The position numbers and the translations under genes were made by a program. Shown one piece after another: positions 24,001 through 33,383 of a stretch of DNA of 39,393 nucleotides. The notes under the pieces are model-generated. The model worked only from the letters and a program-made list of their open reading frames with translations, had not been told where the DNA came from and did not search any database. This DNA is from Fibrobacter succinogenes (lineage in GTDB: Bacteria > Fibrobacterota > Fibrobacteria > Fibrobacterales > Fibrobacteraceae): assembly GCA_902761355.1 (NCBI GenBank), contig CACWJY010000018.1:1-39393 (forward strand), written 5' to 3'. The first letter of the stretch is position 1, and every line of letters starts with the position of its first letter.

Positions 24001-27000
24001 ATGATTCAATTTTCCGTTTCAGGAAGCAACGCTTTCAAATCAACAACAGGCAGCATCAGCGCAGCGCTTTACAACTGCACAATAACCACAAAAAATTCTA
24101 AAAACGTTGTAGACTTAACCAAAAACGGCTACATCACCATCCCCGAAAAGAGCCTTCCCTTTTCCAAGGACTTTTACATATCAATGTCCCTTTACATTGA
24201 TTCTACCGCTGGCGACAACCAGATTCTTTTGGAATCTAAAAGGATCCCTATCGTCATCAGCCTTGTAAAGAAAACCGCCAGTTCATACGTCATTGATGCA
24301 GCTTTAACCGCCGGTGGCAAAAAGAAAAGCGCAACCTCCACCTTAACCATCGCAAAACAAAAATGGGTCAAGGTAGAATTTGCCCTACGCGAAAACGAAT
24401 TTACCGTTCTTGTTGATGGCAAGGTTTATTGCAGAAGGTACTTCACTGACAGCACCACCGTTTCAGCATCTCAAACCACATCGCTGAAAATAGGGAAAAG
24501 TAGCATTCTGCTCGAATCCATCTCCTTCGACAATGCCATTTCTGCAGTTCTCACAACAATTCTCGATGAAGCCGCCAACACCGGCGTTGGAGAAATCGAT
24601 TCTAAATATCAGGACTTAACGCTTGCTAAAAAAGATATCGGATCGGCAATATCTTCAGACATCAAATGGCAATCTTCTTCTGCTTGCTATTACAGGAAAT
24701 TTTCAAAGGGCGTTATCGTATGGTCACCAACTTATCACGCCGTTTTCATGTCAGCGCCAATCTTCAACAAGTACTCCACCCTTCTTTCGAGTACCGCTAT
24801 CGGCCTCCCCATGGAAGACGAAACAGAGGTTTCTAGCTATAAGGTATCTTATTGTCGATTTGACTGCGGCACCATTTTCTTAAACAAGGTTAAAAACGTT
24901 GCCTACTTTATTTCCGCCAATATTTTGGAAGCATACGCCGAACAAGGCCTATACGAATCTAAAGGCGGACTTCCCATTTCAGACTTCACCTCGCTAAAGA
25001 TTGACGGGGCTCAAGTCGACTATGCTCGCTTTGATAATTTCACTATCATCACAACGAGTATTTCTGGAGGGGATCGAAGCGCTCATTGCATTCACAGCAC
25101 CCTTGCTTCGTATTACATTTCCAAGTACTCAAGTCTTTCTTGCGGAGCCCTTTTAAATTTCTACGAAGGTTACAAGGACTCTAAAACAGAAGTATTCTAC
25201 TTGGAATGCTCCAAGAAAGTCATTTGCCTAATCTGTTCTGCTAGTGGCACCACAGCAAACAAAAGCTATTCTATTAGTAAGGCAATTGAAGTCGAAAAAA
25301 ATATTTTCAACTACTTAATTCAACACGACATTATAAATCCTCAGAAGAATTACGGAAAATACAAATACCCCAAGGCGATCTACACAAAAACATCAAAGGG
25401 CGTCGTTTACCAAAACTGCCTTTATGGCGTTATTGCCAAATATTCCGACACAGTCATTCGCGGCTTTACAGACTTTAAAATAGTCCTCAACAGCATCAAA
25501 GCAGGCACTATTAACGATGGTGTGGGAGACCGCACCGCAGAAATGTACATTGAAGTCAACCTGAAAAGAAACAACCAAAACATCGTCAGTAGCCAACGCT
25601 GGCCAGAATACGACAAGCGCAAACATGGCGGCTCTTCTTTCAGCATTACATACGAAGGCAATCGTTCCGACAGCACCCATCCTAAGGGATCCAACGTTTA
25701 TTATGCATTCGACAATATGCAGGGCGAAGACCTGATATACTTCCATGTCAAGGTATACGATTGGGATAAATGCTCTGGCAACGACTACCTGGGTAGTTAC
25801 ACCATCAATTTTGACATCAACACCGGTTGGGGCCTTGTTAAAGACATTCTAACCACATCACAGCGAGGCGATTTCACTCAAAACGCATCCTACTCAAGCG
25901 CCATTTACAGTGAAACGTATTTGATGCATCAGGGTAGCGACAACAGGAACGGTCTTCAAAATATCAAGCTGACATTTAGAGTTGAAACGTCCCACGAACC
26001 TGTCAACATCGACGAATACTTCCGCAAGTATGCTTACTGGTCTATCGAAAATTACACTACAAACGGCAGCATCGACAGAAGCATGTTCAATACAGTCTTC
26101 CACGCCAACTCAGGAAAGTGGTACGATTGGTTAATTCACACCTGGGATGCCATCTGGTTCAAAATCGTCAAGGAAAACTTCTCTGGCGAAAAGGGTCAGT
26201 GTTTCGGCCTCTCTAACGAAGCCCTCCATGCAATTCATGGAAGCAGCCCCTACAACACCCCCTTAAACGAATGGCGATTAGCTGCAAACAGCAATTCCGA
26301 AAGACCATATGTTAGCACCATCGATGACGTCAAATCTACATTCGCAACACTCATCCGTGAAAAGCATCTATATCAAGGCGGATGGAAACACGTTCAAATG
26401 GTTATCGACAAGGCAATCAACGGCACCCTCTTGAATCCGACAACAGCCTTCAGAGACATCAAGAACATCTTAAGTAGAGACAAGTATTGCCTTGTGAACC
26501 TGTTCGGCAACGGCGGACATACCGTATTAGCATACAAATACGACAACAACAAAATTTATGTAGCAGACAGCAACCATCCTTGGTGGAAATATGAATACGA
26601 CAAAGACAGCAGCTACATAATATTAACTTCTGACACAGTCAAAAAATGCAAGCTGGTATGGAAGGAAGGCAGCGGAAGCGAAGGTAGCAAGACCTACAAT
26701 TACTGCTATGGTACACCGTATTCAATCATTGCAAAAGAACCTCGCTGCCCGTCATGGTTCGGGATTGCCTCCGAAGTTCTCAACATCGTTATTAACGCCG
26801 GAAATTTCGTCGCTAATAACCTGAGAGAATTTATCTTCATGATTGCAAGTGGAGACTGCGAAGTTAGTATATCTGGCAACAACGCCAAAATGCAAACCTA
26901 CAGTCTTCCCTCTTTCGGAGCTTCTGCCAATACAAATGATTTCAAGGTCATCATCGGCACAGCAGAAGGCGATGTTGATATGACCGTAAAGAATCCGACC

Positions 27001-27198
27001 GGCAGAACTCGCGAGCAGTACATCATCACCCGCAAGCACAAATACACATTAGCAGCAAGAAATGCGGGCGGAACATTCAACGTAAAACTTCGCAATTTGG
27101 GCCGTGCAAAACCGACCCTTGAAGAAGTGCGGTTTAAAAAGCTTCGTAGCACAACCCTTAGTGCATCGAACGTTGTAATTACCGATGAAACCTGGTAA
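24001..27198 (+). CDS. Large multidomain protein: LamG-like, LGFP repeats, C2-like, papain-like cysteine peptidase
   Basis: 1065 residues, not a known named family. From the N-terminus: a LamG-like sandwich (about 40-180; NGYITIPEKSLPFSKDFYIS, WVKVEFALRENEFTVLVDG); LGFP-type repeats (about 230-480; AIGLPMEDE, YCRFDCGTIFLN, GGLPISDFTS, ARFDNFTIIT); a C2-like domain (about 485-665; FTDFKIVLNSIKAG, FHVKVYDWDKCSGNDYLGSY); and a papain-like peptidase (about 700-880) with Q733-C734 in KGQCFGLSNEALH, H840 in GNGGHTVLAY and D856/N858 in YVADSNHP. The C-terminal 150 residues are beta-rich and unassigned. There is no N-terminal signal peptide or membrane segment, which is odd for LGFP and LamG folds. 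AAGGAG lies 9 bp before the ATG. The gene is AT-rich compared with its neighbours, suggesting transfer. An effector or surface protease role is inferred. Confidence 0.75.
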   Translation: MIQFSVSGSNAFKSTTGSISAALYNCTITTKNSKNVVDLTKNGYITIPEKSLPFSKDFYISMSLYIDSTAGDNQILLESKRIPIVISLVKKTASSYVIDAALTAGGKKKSATSTLTIAKQKWVKVEFALRENEFTVLVDGKVYCRRYFTDSTTVSASQTTSLKIGKSSILLESISFDNAISAVLTTILDEAANTGVGEIDSKYQDLTLAKKDIGSAISSDIKWQSSSACYYRKFSKGVIVWSPTYHAVFMSAPIFNKYSTLLSSTAIGLPMEDETEVSSYKVSYCRFDCGTIFLNKVKNVAYFISANILEAYAEQGLYESKGGLPISDFTSLKIDGAQVDYARFDNFTIITTSISGGDRSAHCIHSTLASYYISKYSSLSCGALLNFYEGYKDSKTEVFYLECSKKVICLICSASGTTANKSYSISKAIEVEKNIFNYLIQHDIINPQKNYGKYKYPKAIYTKTSKGVVYQNCLYGVIAKYSDTVIRGFTDFKIVLNSIKAGTINDGVGDRTAEMYIEVNLKRNNQNIVSSQRWPEYDKRKHGGSSFSITYEGNRSDSTHPKGSNVYYAFDNMQGEDLIYFHVKVYDWDKCSGNDYLGSYTINFDINTGWGLVKDILTTSQRGDFTQNASYSSAIYSETYLMHQGSDNRNGLQNIKLTFRVETSHEPVNIDEYFRKYAYWSIENYTTNGSIDRSMFNTVFHANSGKWYDWLIHTWDAIWFKIVKENFSGEKGQCFGLSNEALHAIHGSSPYNTPLNEWRLAANSNSERPYVSTIDDVKSTFATLIREKHLYQGGWKHVQMVIDKAINGTLLNPTTAFRDIKNILSRDKYCLVNLFGNGGHTVLAYKYDNNKIYVADSNHPWWKYEYDKDSSYIILTSDTVKKCKLVWKEGSGSEGSKTYNYCYGTPYSIIAKEPRCPSWFGIASEVLNIVINAGNFVANNLREFIFMIASGDCEVSISGNNAKMQTYSLPSFGASANTNDFKVIIGTAEGDVDMTVKNPTGRTREQYIITRKHKYTLAARNAGGTFNVKLRNLGRAKPTLEEVRFKKLRSTTLSASNVVITDETW

Positions 27199-27226
27199 AC
27201 ACTCAAAGCCATTTCTTCCTTAAGAC

Positions 27227-27259
27227 AAAGCTACTCCCAAAATTTTGGGGGTAGCTTTT
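27227..27259 (+). terminator. Terminator of the 1065-residue protein gene
   Basis: AAAGCTACTCCCAAAA pairs with TTTTGGGGGTAGCTTTT (one G-T pair), 29 bp after the stop codon and followed by a T-run. Confidence 0.8.
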
Positions 27260-27401
27260 CACATTAGACTATTCCAACTTGGAACATTATTTTCGTCACT
27301 TTCGTAACAAAAAAGACAGTCTTTCTGTTCCATCCCCCATTTTGAATGGTATATTATTATAGCTTCGGGCCAAGGTTGACCCTGCACATTGGGAATGTAT
27401 T

Positions 27402-29801
27402 ATGAAAAACAAAATATTTTCTTTTAAAAACGCAGTCGAGTTCGAAAACGAACTTTTTCTGTTCAGCAAATGGTGCAAGGAACACGGAAATCCCACCATG
27501 TGCTTCCAAATACATTCCATGATTTTGGAGCCAGAAAAGCTGAAACCCGTCTGGGACATCTTGGAACGCATTTTTCCCGATGTTCCGTGGTTTGGCAATT
27601 CGACCGCAGGAAACATTGTGGACTGCGAACAGACGGTCGATATTTCGGTGTCTGCAATCATTTTTGAGAAACCCTCAAGCAAGTTCCATATTTTCCAATA
27701 CGACTTCTCACGAGAATCAGTCGGTGGCATTGCCAATGAAATCGTAAAGGAAGCCGACCAGAATCCCTGGGTAAAAGCAGTCGAAATTTACCACTGTATT
27801 TCACCATTCTCTACCACGGCACTCTGTGAAGGACTTGATTCCTTGGCTCCCAATATCCAGGTATTCGGAGGTATCGTTTGCTCACCTGATATTACGAGCC
27901 CTAATTCCTGCGTGTTCTCGTCTGTTGGAGGCTTTACAAAAAGCGGCCTTTTGGTCGTATTTTATGGTGGCGAAGACCTTTTTATCGACTCTCGCAAAAT
28001 TAGCGGATGGAAACCGATTGGTCGTAACTTCCACGTCACCCGTTCCGAAGGCAATGTTTTGTATGAACTCGGCGGTATCCCTGCTTACGAAGTCTACAAC
28101 AAGTACCTGAACATCAAGAACGACAGCAACTTTTTCTACAATGCGCTCGAATTTCCAATGCTTTATGAGCATAATGGCGTTTCGATTGTGCGTGCTGCGG
28201 GTGCCAGCAATCCGGACGGCTCACTGACGATGTCATCGGACATTGACGAAGGCTCAATTGTCCGCTTGTCCTACGGTGAACCTCAGTTGATTGTGGAAAA
28301 GATTAAGACCGAAAGTGAAGCCTGTGAACAGTTTGCCCCCGAAGTACAGCACATTTTCTCTTGTGCAGCACGTAAGGCATTCTGGTCACAACGCGAACCG
28401 ACTTACGAAATTTCTCCGTTCAAAGGACTGGCTTCAAGTACGGGATTCTTCTCGCATGGCGAATTTCTGCGCGAAAAGGGACACTTAAACCAGCATAATA
28501 TTACGCTTGTGTTCGCGTCAATGCGTGAAGGCCCCGCAGTAAAGCACGACCATACTAAAGGTGAAGACATTCAAGAAGGCATGTCAACAAGGCTCCCGCT
28601 GGCAGCCCGCATGGCAACATTCATTCGCGAAACCTCGTTTGAACTTGAACAAATCAACAGCAAGCTCCGCGTCATGAACGAGCATCTGCAAGATGTCGCG
28701 ACGACAGACGCCTTGACAGGACTCGAAAACAGGCTTGCCTTTGACGAAATTCTCAAGACAATTAGCCAAGAAGACGCGGAAGCTCCGGGCACATGGACCA
28801 TGGTCCTGATGGACGTCAATGGACTCAAGTACGCAAACGACACCTTCGGCCACCAGGCCGGCGACGCTTTGATTGTTGCAGCCGGAAACGCCATCAAGAA
28901 CGCCTACGGCAGCAAGGGAAACTGCTATAGAATCGGTGGTGACGAATTTGCCGTAGTGTTGCGCGTGCCGCTGGATTCTTTGTTCCTGCTGTACTCGAAT
29001 TTGCAGAAGAATATTGAAGAGTACAACAAGGATGCCCTGTACCACTTGTCGATCGCTGTGGGCGAAAGTCGCCTACGCAGCGATTCGGGTGTCCGCAAGT
29101 CCATTAGTGACTGGAAGATGGAAGCCGACCTGAATATGTACCGCGACAAGGTGCGCTATCATAAGCCGGTCGAAAACAACGAAAGCCAGAACCTGAAAGA
29201 CTTGATCCATTGTTTGATTTCGGTCGAAGAAGCAAAGGATTCATATACGGCGCACCATTCCGAACGCGTGAAGGTGTATACCGAATTGTTGGCCCGTTCG
29301 CTCGGTTTGTCCGAAGGCTCAGTTTCGCTCATTACGCATGCAGCACATTTGCATGACATAGGCAAGATGGGCATTAACGATAACGTATTGGGGAAACCAG
29401 GAAAACTTACGGATGACGAATTTGCGATTATCAAGCAACATCCGGTTATCGGCGCAAAGATTCTGATGCAGTCGAACTACACGCACGAACTAGTGCAGAT
29501 TGTGTTGCATCACCACGAACGCTATGATGGCCGCGGTTATCCGGAGGGCCTGAAGGGCGAAGATATCCCGATTGGCGCCCGCATTATCGCGATTGCAGAT
29601 TCTATTGATGCCATGACAAGCAAGCGTGTGTACCGTGACGCCATGTCGCTCGATTACTGCCGTCAGGAAATCGAGAAGAACTTGGGCGTCATGTACGACC
29701 CTGCAATCGGCAAGGTGGCGCTAGATCATTGGAGCGAAATCGTAGACCTACTCTTGAAAATGCAGTCGGGTCGTCCGAAAGTATTCGATGAAAAGAAGTA
29801 G
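27402..29801 (+). CDS. FIST sensor, GGDEF and HD-GYP fusion (cyclic-di-GMP signalling)
   Basis: 799 residues, no membrane segment. A FIST sensor pair covers about 15-390 (WFGNSTAGNI, VFGGIVCSPD, GFFSHGEFL, LVFASMREG). A linker helix leads to a GGDEF domain (about 430-590) with DALTGLENRLAFDE and an intact GGDEF (512-516); no RxxD inhibitory site precedes it. An HD-GYP domain follows (about 610-780) with HHSERVK, HLHDIGKMGI, HPVIGAKIL, HHHERYDGRGYPEGL and AIADSIDAMTS. It thus carries apparently active synthase and phosphodiesterase modules behind a sensor for small ligands such as amino acids. Monocistronic, with terminators on both sides. Confidence 0.9.
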   Translation: MKNKIFSFKNAVEFENELFLFSKWCKEHGNPTMCFQIHSMILEPEKLKPVWDILERIFPDVPWFGNSTAGNIVDCEQTVDISVSAIIFEKPSSKFHIFQYDFSRESVGGIANEIVKEADQNPWVKAVEIYHCISPFSTTALCEGLDSLAPNIQVFGGIVCSPDITSPNSCVFSSVGGFTKSGLLVVFYGGEDLFIDSRKISGWKPIGRNFHVTRSEGNVLYELGGIPAYEVYNKYLNIKNDSNFFYNALEFPMLYEHNGVSIVRAAGASNPDGSLTMSSDIDEGSIVRLSYGEPQLIVEKIKTESEACEQFAPEVQHIFSCAARKAFWSQREPTYEISPFKGLASSTGFFSHGEFLREKGHLNQHNITLVFASMREGPAVKHDHTKGEDIQEGMSTRLPLAARMATFIRETSFELEQINSKLRVMNEHLQDVATTDALTGLENRLAFDEILKTISQEDAEAPGTWTMVLMDVNGLKYANDTFGHQAGDALIVAAGNAIKNAYGSKGNCYRIGGDEFAVVLRVPLDSLFLLYSNLQKNIEEYNKDALYHLSIAVGESRLRSDSGVRKSISDWKMEADLNMYRDKVRYHKPVENNESQNLKDLIHCLISVEEAKDSYTAHHSERVKVYTELLARSLGLSEGSVSLITHAAHLHDIGKMGINDNVLGKPGKLTDDEFAIIKQHPVIGAKILMQSNYTHELVQIVLHHHERYDGRGYPEGLKGEDIPIGARIIAIADSIDAMTSKRVYRDAMSLDYCRQEIEKNLGVMYDPAIGKVALDHWSEIVDLLLKMQSGRPKVFDEKK

Positions 29802-29828
29802 TTTTCTATTTCAAATAAAATTTATAAC

Positions 29829-29862
29829 AAAAAAGCCGCCGGATTTGTTCCGACGGCTTTTT
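29829..29862. terminator. Bidirectional terminator between the FIST/GGDEF/HD-GYP gene and gltA
   Basis: AAAAAGCCGCCGGA and TCCGACGGCTTTTT pair (one mismatch) around a TTTGT loop, with A and T runs on either side. It serves the two convergent genes. Confidence 0.85.
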
Positions 29863-29892
29863 AACAGCTTTTAAAATTTTGTGAACGGTCTT

Positions 29893-31182
29893 TTACCTTT
29901 TGTCCCGATCTACCCAGGCGCGAGCCGTGTGGCCCGTGTAAATCTGACGCGGACGGTTGATCTTGGAATTCGGATCATCGTGCATTTCTTTCCAGTGGGC
30001 AATCCAGCCGGGGAGACGGCCAATAGCGAACATCACCGTAAGCATGTTCGTCGGGATGCCCATGGCGCGGTAGAGAATGCCCGAGTAGAAGTCCACATTC
30101 GGGTAGAGCTTACGTTCGATAAAGTAGTCGTCATTGAGGGCGGCTTCTTCGAGCTTGAGCGCAATGTCCAGCAGCGGGTCATGGAAGTGCTCGCGTTCGA
30201 ACACCTGGTACATGAGCTTCTTGAGCACCTTAGCACGCGGGTCGTAGCTCTTGTACACGCGGTGACCGAAGCCGGAAAGACGGAACGGATCGTTCTTGTC
30301 CTTGGCCTTGTCCATCACCTGATCGATGGTCATGCCACTCTGCTGAATGCGGAGGAGCGTTTCGAGCACAGCCTGGTTTGCACCGCCATGGAGCGGGCCC
30401 CACAAGGCGCAAATGCCAGCGCAGATACTTGCGTACAAGTTAGCGTGAGAGCTACCCACCATACGCACCGTCGACGTAGAGCAGTTCTGTTCGTGATCAG
30501 CGTGTACAATCAAAAGCGTGTTCAGCGCCTTTTCCATAATCGGATCGGGGTGATAAGAACGAGCCTTGCTGCTGAACATCATGTTCAAGAAGTTGCTGCA
30601 GTAGCTGCGTTCCGCTTCGGGGTACACAAACGGTTCACCGATGCTGGCCTTGTAAGAGAAGGCGGCAATCGTACGAATCTTCGAAATCAGACTTGCGGTC
30701 GTGAGGTCGAACACGTCGGCGATGTTTTCGTCGTCGTAGAAACGCGGCGTAAACAGGCCCACGGCGTTCACGATGGAGCTCAGAATACCCATCGGGTGGG
30801 CACTCGGCGGCATCTGCCTAAAGAAGTGCAGAAGGTTCTCGTGGAGGAGAGAGTTTTCGGTCAACAACGTACGGAAACGCGCCAACTGCTGCTGAGTCGG
30901 CAATTCGCCGTAAATCAGGAGCCAAGCGGTTTCGGGGAAGGTTGCCTTTTCGGCCAGGTCTTCGATACTGTAGCCGCGGTAACGGAGGATTCCGTGTTCG
31001 CCGTCCACATAGGTGATGGCGCTTCGGGTGCTACCGGTATTCAGGTAGCCGTAATCCAAGGTCACCAGGCCGGTTTCCTTGCGGAGTTTGCAGATGTCGA
31101 GACCGTGTTCGTTTTCAGCACCTTCAACAACAGGGAGCTCGATGCTCTTTCCGTTGTAACTTAAAATGGCGTTGTCGGACAT
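29893..31182 (-). CDS. gltA: Citrate synthase
   Basis: 429 residues, the usual length of the hexameric (type II) bacterial enzyme that condenses acetyl-CoA and oxaloacetate. Motifs are GILRYRGYSIEDLAE, LIVHADHEQNCSTSTVR, GPLHGGANQAVLE (catalytic His), GFGHRVYKSYDPRA (catalytic His) and NVDFYSGILYRAMG (catalytic Asp). The C-terminus with the Arg-rich INRPRQIYTG segment is complete. A strong ribosome-binding site (TGGAGGAATA) precedes the ATG at 31182. It lies 31 bp downstream of the aminotransferase gene on the same strand, so the two are probably co-transcribed. Confidence 0.96.
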   Translation of the reverse strand: MSDNAILSYNGKSIELPVVEGAENEHGLDICKLRKETGLVTLDYGYLNTGSTRSAITYVDGEHGILRYRGYSIEDLAEKATFPETAWLLIYGELPTQQQLARFRTLLTENSLLHENLLHFFRQMPPSAHPMGILSSIVNAVGLFTPRFYDDENIADVFDLTTASLISKIRTIAAFSYKASIGEPFVYPEAERSYCSNFLNMMFSSKARSYHPDPIMEKALNTLLIVHADHEQNCSTSTVRMVGSSHANLYASICAGICALWGPLHGGANQAVLETLLRIQQSGMTIDQVMDKAKDKNDPFRLSGFGHRVYKSYDPRAKVLKKLMYQVFEREHFHDPLLDIALKLEEAALNDDYFIERKLYPNVDFYSGILYRAMGIPTNMLTVMFAIGRLPGWIAHWKEMHDDPNSKINRPRQIYTGHTARAWVDRDKR

Positions 31183-31213
31183 TATTCCTCCAGGAGGTAC
31201 GGGTTCCCGTACC

Positions 31214-32506
31214 TTACTTCATCTTCAAAATGCAATTATAGATATTGTCGAACAGCTTGGGAAGCTTTTCGGTCGGCACGGCAGAGAATGCAAGGCGAAT
31301 CAGGCCAGAAAGCATGATCGTACCAGTGCTGTAGTCCTTGATGAGCTTTTCGCGGAGCTGTTCTGCATCAACACCCTTCGGCTTGATGCACATAAAGTAA
31401 CCGCTGTTGCACGGCATCGGGTCGAAGGCGTCCTTGTATTCCGGATGGGCGGCCAAGACTTCCTTGATGATGTCGTAACGCTTCTTGAGGGTAGCGTACT
31501 TTTCAGCCTTCTGCTTGGCGTATTCTTCGCTCTGGTAAGCGGCAAGCAGGATCTTCTGGCTGATGCTCGGGGCGTTGGAGATGTTGCCACGGACGGTACC
31601 GGCGGCCTTGTCTTCCATGGCCTTGAGCTGGGCTTCGGTTGCACCCTTGAAGCCAAAGCTCATGAAGCCCACGCGGAAGCCCCATACGTAGTCTTCCTTG
31701 GTCGGGCCGTCGAGCTTGACGGCGAGGAGGTTTTCGTGAGCGTCAACAAGCTTCACGAAGAGGGATTCCTTGGTCACGCCTTCTTCGTACACCAGTCCGA
31801 AGTAAGCGTCGTCGAGGAGAGCTACCACCTTGTTGCCCTTGGCGGCGCATTCGGTGAGAATCTTGGCGATTTCGACGGCTTCTGTTTCAGTAGCGGTGTA
31901 ACCGGTCGGGTTGTTCGGGAAGTTCAGGAGAACAACCTTCTTGTCGCCCTTGCTGGCTTCGAGAGCGGCCTTGAGGGCTTCAGTGTCGAAGCCGCCGTTC
32001 TTGAAGGTGTTGAAAGTCTTGATCTTGGCACCGCGGGCGTTTTCGAACACGAGTTCGTAGTTGTCCCAGTACAGATCCGGGATGATTACTTCGTCACCGG
32101 CGTCAAGGAACATGTAACCGGCGCAGCTGATGGCATGAGTGAGGGCGCAGGTCACAACCGGGTTGCTGAAGCTCTTCTGCTTGAGGGTCGGGTTCTTGAT
32201 GATGACCTGTTCCTTCCAGGCCTTACGAAGGTCCGGATTACCGAAGCTCGGGGCGTACAGGAAAGAAGTCTTGGGGAGGTTCAAGGACTTAAGAACGCAA
32301 TCCAGCACCAACGGGCTGCCATCGTCTTCGAGGGCGGTACCGATCGTAGCATTGATTTCGGAGCCCTTGGCTTCAGCACCCTGGCCGAGGATACCCTTGC
32401 GGGGGAAGAAGATTGCCTTGCCCTGTTCAGAGAGCATATCGAGAACTTTGCAGCCGTTGGCAGAAAGTTCGGCATTGAGAGCCTGAGCTAAAGGATTGTA
32501 GTTCAT
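31214..32506 (-). CDS. Class I/II PLP-dependent aminotransferase
   Basis: About 430 residues, cytoplasmic. PLP-fold features are ALTHAISCAGYMFLDAGDEV, LNFPNNPTGYTATE (cofactor-ring Asn), ALLDDAYFGLVYEEG, the lysine-bearing segment LDGPTKEDYVWGFRVGFM and, near the end, GLIRLAFSAVP (substrate-carboxylate Arg). The exact amino acid is not clear; aspartate or aromatic-type activity would fit, and pairing with citrate synthase hints at feeding or draining the oxaloacetate/2-oxoglutarate pool. ATG 32506 is chosen because AAAGGA lies 8 bp upstream; the longer open frame would include promoter sequence. Confidence 0.9.
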   Translation of the reverse strand: MNYNPLAQALNAELSANGCKVLDMLSEQGKAIFFPRKGILGQGAEAKGSEINATIGTALEDDGSPLVLDCVLKSLNLPKTSFLYAPSFGNPDLRKAWKEQVIIKNPTLKQKSFSNPVVTCALTHAISCAGYMFLDAGDEVIIPDLYWDNYELVFENARGAKIKTFNTFKNGGFDTEALKAALEASKGDKKVVLLNFPNNPTGYTATETEAVEIAKILTECAAKGNKVVALLDDAYFGLVYEEGVTKESLFVKLVDAHENLLAVKLDGPTKEDYVWGFRVGFMSFGFKGATEAQLKAMEDKAAGTVRGNISNAPSISQKILLAAYQSEEYAKQKAEKYATLKKRYDIIKEVLAAHPEYKDAFDPMPCNSGYFMCIKPKGVDAEQLREKLIKDYSTGTIMLSGLIRLAFSAVPTEKLPKLFDNIYNCILKMK

Positions 32507-32536
32507 GGTTAGTGTCCTTTTGAATTTTACGCGCCA

Positions 32537-32564
32537 AATATAGAAATTAATGGGTAAAATGCAA
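32537..32564 (-). promoter_or_regulatory. Predicted promoter of the aminotransferase-gltA operon
   Basis: Minus strand TTGCAT (32564-32559), 16 bp, TATATT (32542-32537), 31 bp before the start codon. Confidence 0.55.
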
Positions 32565-32735
32565 GAAACCGGAATCGTACGAAAAGCCTTCAAAATATCC
32601 ATTTACGCAAAATCTCAGAAGGGCATGTTTTCCACTCGACTAAGTCCAGTTTAAACAAACCTTTCTTACCGCTCCCACAACAGCCAGCTTTTCCGTGATA
32701 AAAAGCACCGGTTTTTGCAAAATATGTAAAAGGCC

Positions 32736-32764
32736 TTGTATTGCAAATTTCATTAATTTATATT
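32736..32764 (+). promoter_or_regulatory. Predicted promoter of the small lipoprotein gene
   Basis: TTGTAT (32736-32741), a 17-bp spacer and TATATT (32759-32764), 23 bp before the ATG. The rest of the 281-bp divergent gap (32507-32787) holds the opposing promoter and nothing else recognised. Confidence 0.55.
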
Positions 32765-32787
32765 AAAAATGTCTTTAGGAGGCAAAT

Positions 32788-33300
32788 ATGAAAAGATTGT
32801 TTTTTAGTGGTGTGGCGCTATCATTTGCGCTTTTGGCTTGTAGCGATAACTCTTCGACAGCAACTAATAGCCATCAGCTCAGTTCGAAAGAATCTCGTGA
32901 CATAAATCTTACAATGGGATACTGTATGCACGACGATTTAGGCTTACTCAAAGAAGCCGATTCCGATGAGCTAGACAAAGCTTACTTGGTTCAAGATGAA
33001 GACGGTTACTTTCAGATCATGGTCCCCGAATTAAGTGACTACTGTGGAATCAGTGCACAGTTCTACTCTGAACGTATGGGCGACACGCTACTCATTGGGT
33101 ACGGATCTAAAATTGTTCAGAACGGAGACGAAACTATTGATTTGGGAATCGCAGTCACAACCTGTTTCTGCAAAAAAGATCATTGGTTCGATATAAAGAC
33201 TGAAGATGCCGATGCCAAATATTTTAAATACAAGAGCCGTATTTTCAAAATAGTGAATGAACCTGCTCCAGCGAAGAAACCTGAATCCTCAGAAAATTAA
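32788..33300 (+). CDS. Small lipoprotein of unknown function
   Basis: 170 residues. A clear lipoprotein signal (MKRLFFSGVALSFALLAC, lipobox LLAC) is followed by a Ser/Asn/Thr-rich spacer and a small acidic domain (about 35-150) with several cysteines (GYCMHDDLG, SDYCGISAQF, TTCFCKKDHW). The C-terminal 15 residues are Pro/Lys/Glu-rich. AGGAGG lies just before the ATG. No family recognised. Flanked by a good promoter and a terminator, so it is a single-gene unit. Confidence 0.75.
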   Translation: MKRLFFSGVALSFALLACSDNSSTATNSHQLSSKESRDINLTMGYCMHDDLGLLKEADSDELDKAYLVQDEDGYFQIMVPELSDYCGISAQFYSERMGDTLLIGYGSKIVQNGDETIDLGIAVTTCFCKKDHWFDIKTEDADAKYFKYKSRIFKIVNEPAPAKKPESSEN

Positions 33301-33355
33301 AGAATCTGATCTGCCCCAACAAACATTATCATCACCAATGCTCCTTGGAATGATT

Positions 33356-33383
33356 AGCGCACCTCTTCGGGGGTGCGCTTTTG
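33356..33383. terminator. Terminator between the lipoprotein and helicase genes
   Basis: AGCGCACC, loop TCTTCGGG, GGTGCGCT, followed by TTTTGC on the plus strand. It serves the lipoprotein gene and ends 1 bp before the convergent helicase gene. Confidence 0.8.

Noticed and set aside
27340..27401. Leader of the FIST/GGDEF/HD-GYP gene as a cyclic-di-GMP riboswitch
   Set aside because: The conserved cores of the known cyclic-di-GMP riboswitch classes are not visible in this short stretch.
29881..31164. Plus-strand open frame opposite citrate synthase
   Set aside because: Citrate synthase on the minus strand has every catalytic motif; this frame is its shadow.
31166..32491. Plus-strand open frame opposite the aminotransferase
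   Set aside because: Val/Glu/Phe-rich shadow of the PLP enzyme gene, with no start signal of its own.
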